This document shows, in pieces, positions 61,237 through 64,000 of a DNA stretch of 64,000 nt (positions are counted from its first letter, which is position 1; every line of letters starts with the position of its first letter). Position numbers and translations under genes: made by a program. The stretch is from Alphaproteobacteria bacterium (lineage in GTDB: Bacteria; Pseudomonadota; Alphaproteobacteria; Acetobacterales; Acetobacteraceae): assembly GCA_016869715.1 (NCBI GenBank), contig VGDM01000002.1, positions 1 to 64,000 on the forward strand, in the 5' to 3' direction. The notes under the pieces are model-generated. The model was not told the DNA's origin. It saw nothing but the letters and a program-made list of their open reading frames with translations, and ran no database searches.

Positions 61237-63062
61237 CGCTGGCGGGCGGGCAGGGAAGGTGCTTCGCCCAGCATAGCAATGACTTCCTGGGTCGACATGA
61301 AGCGCGGGAATTCGCCCTGCACCAATTGGTCAAGGCTTGGCGCGGGCAAGCCAAGCCGAGAGGCATAAATCCAGGAATAGGCCAGCACGCGTTGCACATG
61401 GCTGCGGGTTTCATCAAACGGAATCGCTTCGATAAACAGCAGCGCATCGCCGCGATGCCGCACAGCCGGCAGCCATTTCGCGAGATTGCCTGGCCCGGCA
61501 TTATAGGCAGCCAGTAGGCGGATCAGGTCACCGCCCACGGCTTCACTCCGCGCCAGATAATGCAGATAACGCTGCCCCAATTCCAAGGACAGGCCAGGAT
61601 TATGCAAGCGCTGCGCGCCATCGCCCGCGAAGGATGGGTCATTGGCAAGATAGGCGGCGGTGGTTGGCATCACTTGCAGGATCCCGCGCGCCCCGGCCGG
61701 CGATACCGCCGCCGAGTCAAAATTCGATTCCTGACGCGCCAGGGCATAGAGCAAGGCGGGTTCCACACGAAAACCCTGGGCAGGTGTCAAACGCGGTAGA
61801 GGAAAGCGCGCCAAATCGCGTGGGCGGCGATCGGCGGCTTGCGCCAATTCAGCGAGCTGCGCCGAAAGATGCGTGAGACCCGCCTGGGAAGCGACTGCCA
61901 GCATGGACCGCAATAGCGGCAGATTGCTGCGCGCCAAGGGCCATAGGGCGCGCAATTCCGCCTCTGCCCGCGCGGTCTGGCCGATTTGCAGCAAAGCGAG
62001 CGCCCGCCAGCCGCCGGCGGTTTCCATCAGCGCCGCCATACCTTCCCCGCCACCCGCTTCCGCGTGCCAGGCGAAGCCGGGGGTCAGGCCAAGGGCGCGG
62101 CGGGCCATTAGCCCGTAAAAGGTGCGCGGTTCCTGCGCCGCCTGCAAAAGCCAGGGCACATGCATCCCAGGATGGCGGGCGCGAATGGCGGCGCGGCTCG
62201 CCCAATAGGCAGCAGCGGCGCGATTGGCCGGCGATGCCGCAGGGGCACGGGCCGCGACTTCAAGATAAGGCAGCGCCACATCGAAATGCCCAAGCCCCCA
62301 GGCGGCTAGCCCGGCAGTAAAGGCCGCCCGCCCCGTGGGCTCGACGCGGCTGCGTGTCGCTTCCGAGGCAAGTTCGAAGGCGCGTTCATCTTGCCCGCGC
62401 CGGAACAGGATCAGGGCGAAATCAGCCCGGAGCGCGGCGGCGTAAGGCGGGGTCATGCCGCGGCTCGCTTCCATTTGCCGAAGGGCGGCCTCAAGATTGC
62501 CATCGCGCACCAGATCGCGCAGCGCGCGGTCCAGCGCGGGGTTGCGCACAAAACCCTGTTCTGGGGCTTCGCGTTCTTCCGGAGCCATCCCGGCGTCTTC
62601 GGACAGGCTGTCCAGGGAAGGGGCGGTGGGAAGGGCAGTGCCGCGCGGCGCGATTCGGCGGAGAAGGGCGTGGATCGCCGGCGCATCGGGGTGGTCAGCA
62701 AAGCGCTCCAGCCAATCGCGCAAGGCGTCCTGAGCCGGCTTTGGCGCGGCCGGGTTCAGCCAGCGATCGGCGAGGATATGGCCTTCAAGCCGGCGGTCCG
62801 AAAGCTGCGCTGTCGCGCGTTCCGCCGCAGCTGAATCCTTTGAGGCTTGCAAAGCAAATACGCCTCGCAGCCCAGCTGCATCGGTGGCCGATAAAGGCAG
62901 GCTTACGCTGGCCGAAGCTCGCAATGCGGGCGTGGGCAAGGCTGCGGTCTGAGTCGCCCTTTGCGCCACGGCCGGAACGAAGGTTCCGAACCACAAGGGC
63001 GCCAGCACCAGCGCCATCAAATGCAGGGTGCCGCTTCGGGCCATGGGGGGGATCGCGCGCAT
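61233..63062 (-). CDS. Soluble lytic murein transglycosylase (SLT domain)
   Basis: VEPALLYALARQESNFDSAAVSPAGARGILQVMPTTAAYLA...LLAAYNAGPGNLAKWLPAVR. Confidence 0.93.
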   Translation of the reverse strand: MRAIPPMARSGTLHLMALVLAPLWFGTFVPAVAQRATQTAALPTPALRASASVSLPLSATDAAGLRGVFALQASKDSAAAERATAQLSDRRLEGHILADRWLNPAAPKPAQDALRDWLERFADHPDAPAIHALLRRIAPRGTALPTAPSLDSLSEDAGMAPEEREAPEQGFVRNPALDRALRDLVRDGNLEAALRQMEASRGMTPPYAAALRADFALILFRRGQDERAFELASEATRSRVEPTGRAAFTAGLAAWGLGHFDVALPYLEVAARAPAASPANRAAAAYWASRAAIRARHPGMHVPWLLQAAQEPRTFYGLMARRALGLTPGFAWHAEAGGGEGMAALMETAGGWRALALLQIGQTARAEAELRALWPLARSNLPLLRSMLAVASQAGLTHLSAQLAELAQAADRRPRDLARFPLPRLTPAQGFRVEPALLYALARQESNFDSAAVSPAGARGILQVMPTTAAYLANDPSFAGDGAQRLHNPGLSLELGQRYLHYLARSEAVGGDLIRLLAAYNAGPGNLAKWLPAVRHRGDALLFIEAIPFDETRSHVQRVLAYSWIYASRLGLPAPSLDQLVQGEFPRFMSTQEVIAMLGEAPSLPARQR

Positions 63063-63197
63063 GGCTACGCGCTTTTAGACGGGAAATGGTTAAAAATTCA
63101 ATTACGGGGCGAGTTCCGGGCCGAAACCAAGCGCGCCTCCCCAGGTGACAGGTGCCAGATGGGGGGGTAAATCATCCCCACCAGCAAGGAGACATCC

Positions 63198-63680
63198 ATG
63201 ACGATCAAGGTTGGCGACAGCATCCCCGCAATGAAGGTCATGCAGGGCACCCCAGATGGCCCAAAGGAGCTTGATACGGCGGAATTCTTTAAGGGCCGCA
63301 CGGTGGTCCTGTTCGGCGTGCCGGGCGCCTTCACGCCGACCTGCTCGGCCAAGCATTTGCCGAGTTTCGTGGAACAAGCCGCGGCGCTGAAGGCCAAGGG
63401 CGTGCATACCATCGCCTGCATGGCGGTGAATGACGCCTTTGTGATGGGCGCCTGGGCCAAGGATCAGGGCATTACGGATCAGGTGACGATGATTGCCGAT
63501 GGCTCGGCCGCCTTTACCAAGGTGATGGGCCTGGAATTCGACCTGACGGCGCGCGGCCTTGGCATGCGCTGCCAGCGCTTTGCCCTGGTGGCGAAGGACG
63601 GCAAGGTGACGCATGTGGCTGTCGAAGCCCCGGGCGCCTTTGAAGTGAGCAAGGCCGAAGCGGTTTTGGCCGCGCTTTGA
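63198..63680 (+). CDS. Peroxiredoxin (Prx5/AhpE-type)
   Basis: VVLFGVPGAFTPTCSAKHLPSFVEQAAALKAKGVHTIACMAVNDAFVMGAWAKDQG. Confidence 0.94.
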   Translation: MTIKVGDSIPAMKVMQGTPDGPKELDTAEFFKGRTVVLFGVPGAFTPTCSAKHLPSFVEQAAALKAKGVHTIACMAVNDAFVMGAWAKDQGITDQVTMIADGSAAFTKVMGLEFDLTARGLGMRCQRFALVAKDGKVTHVAVEAPGAFEVSKAEAVLAAL

Positions 63681-63736
63681 TCTGAATGCCCGACGCGCCC
63701 TGAGTGGGGCGGCTCGGCTGCCCCTTAAGGATTGCC

Positions 63737-64000
63737 ATGAGCATAACCCTATGGACTTGGAATACGCCCAATGGGCGAAAGATCAGTGTCGCGCTTGAAG
63801 AAATGGGCCTTGCGTATTCGGTTCGGCCGGTGAACATCAGCAAGGGCGAGCAATTCAACCCTGAATTTCTAGCCTTCAGCCCTAATAACCGCATCCCTGC
63901 GATTCAGGATCCGGATGGGCCGGATGGCAAGCCCACCACGGCGTTTGAAAGCGGCGCGATTTTGCTGTATTTGGCCGACAAAACGGGGCGTTTCCTGCCG
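63737..64000 (+). CDS. Glutathione S-transferase family protein, 3'-truncated by window edge
   Basis: MSITLWTWNTPNGRKISVALEEMGLAYSVRPVNISKGEQFNPEFLAFSPNNRIPAIQDPDG; open frame to window end. Confidence 0.88.
   Translation, partial: MSITLWTWNTPNGRKISVALEEMGLAYSVRPVNISKGEQFNPEFLAFSPNNRIPAIQDPDGPDGKPTTAFESGAILLYLADKTGRFLP

Overview
The window is a GC-rich, coding-dense bacterial chromosome segment. It looks alphaproteobacterial, probably Acetobacteraceae/Rhodospirillales-like, judged from gene content only. Housekeeping genes include monomeric isocitrate dehydrogenase, hisF-hisE, yqgE, coq7, dsbB, rpmJ, dapB, xerC, DUF484, transaldolase, priA, dksA and a lytic transglycosylase. Catabolic blocks include three orphan TctC/Bug binding proteins, SDRs, glcD-glcE, a run of amidohydrolases, and a CoA-transferase/CitE/HpaB-type/LLM monooxygenase cluster. 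Four observations stand out. (1) Gene decay: about eight genes carry in-frame stops or frameshifts, namely a polysaccharide-export protein, two subunits of an opine-oxidase/HcnABC-like trimer, an LdtD/YcbB-like L,D-transpeptidase, a post-coq7 gene, and fliX, flgI and flgJ. (2) The flagellar fliX/flgI promoter region still carries a consensus-perfect sigma-54 site and an FlbD/ftr-like palindrome although the genes are broken. (3) A 44-bp nested-hairpin repeat occurs five times, always in + orientation just 3' of + strand genes, with a compensatory stem change and GNRA-type loops. (4) A ~100-bp two-hairpin element occurs twice in opposite orientations, also with compensatory stem changes, each time abutting a stop codon. 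No tRNA, rRNA, CRISPR array or IS transposase was recognised. All calls are by eye; no database search was possible.
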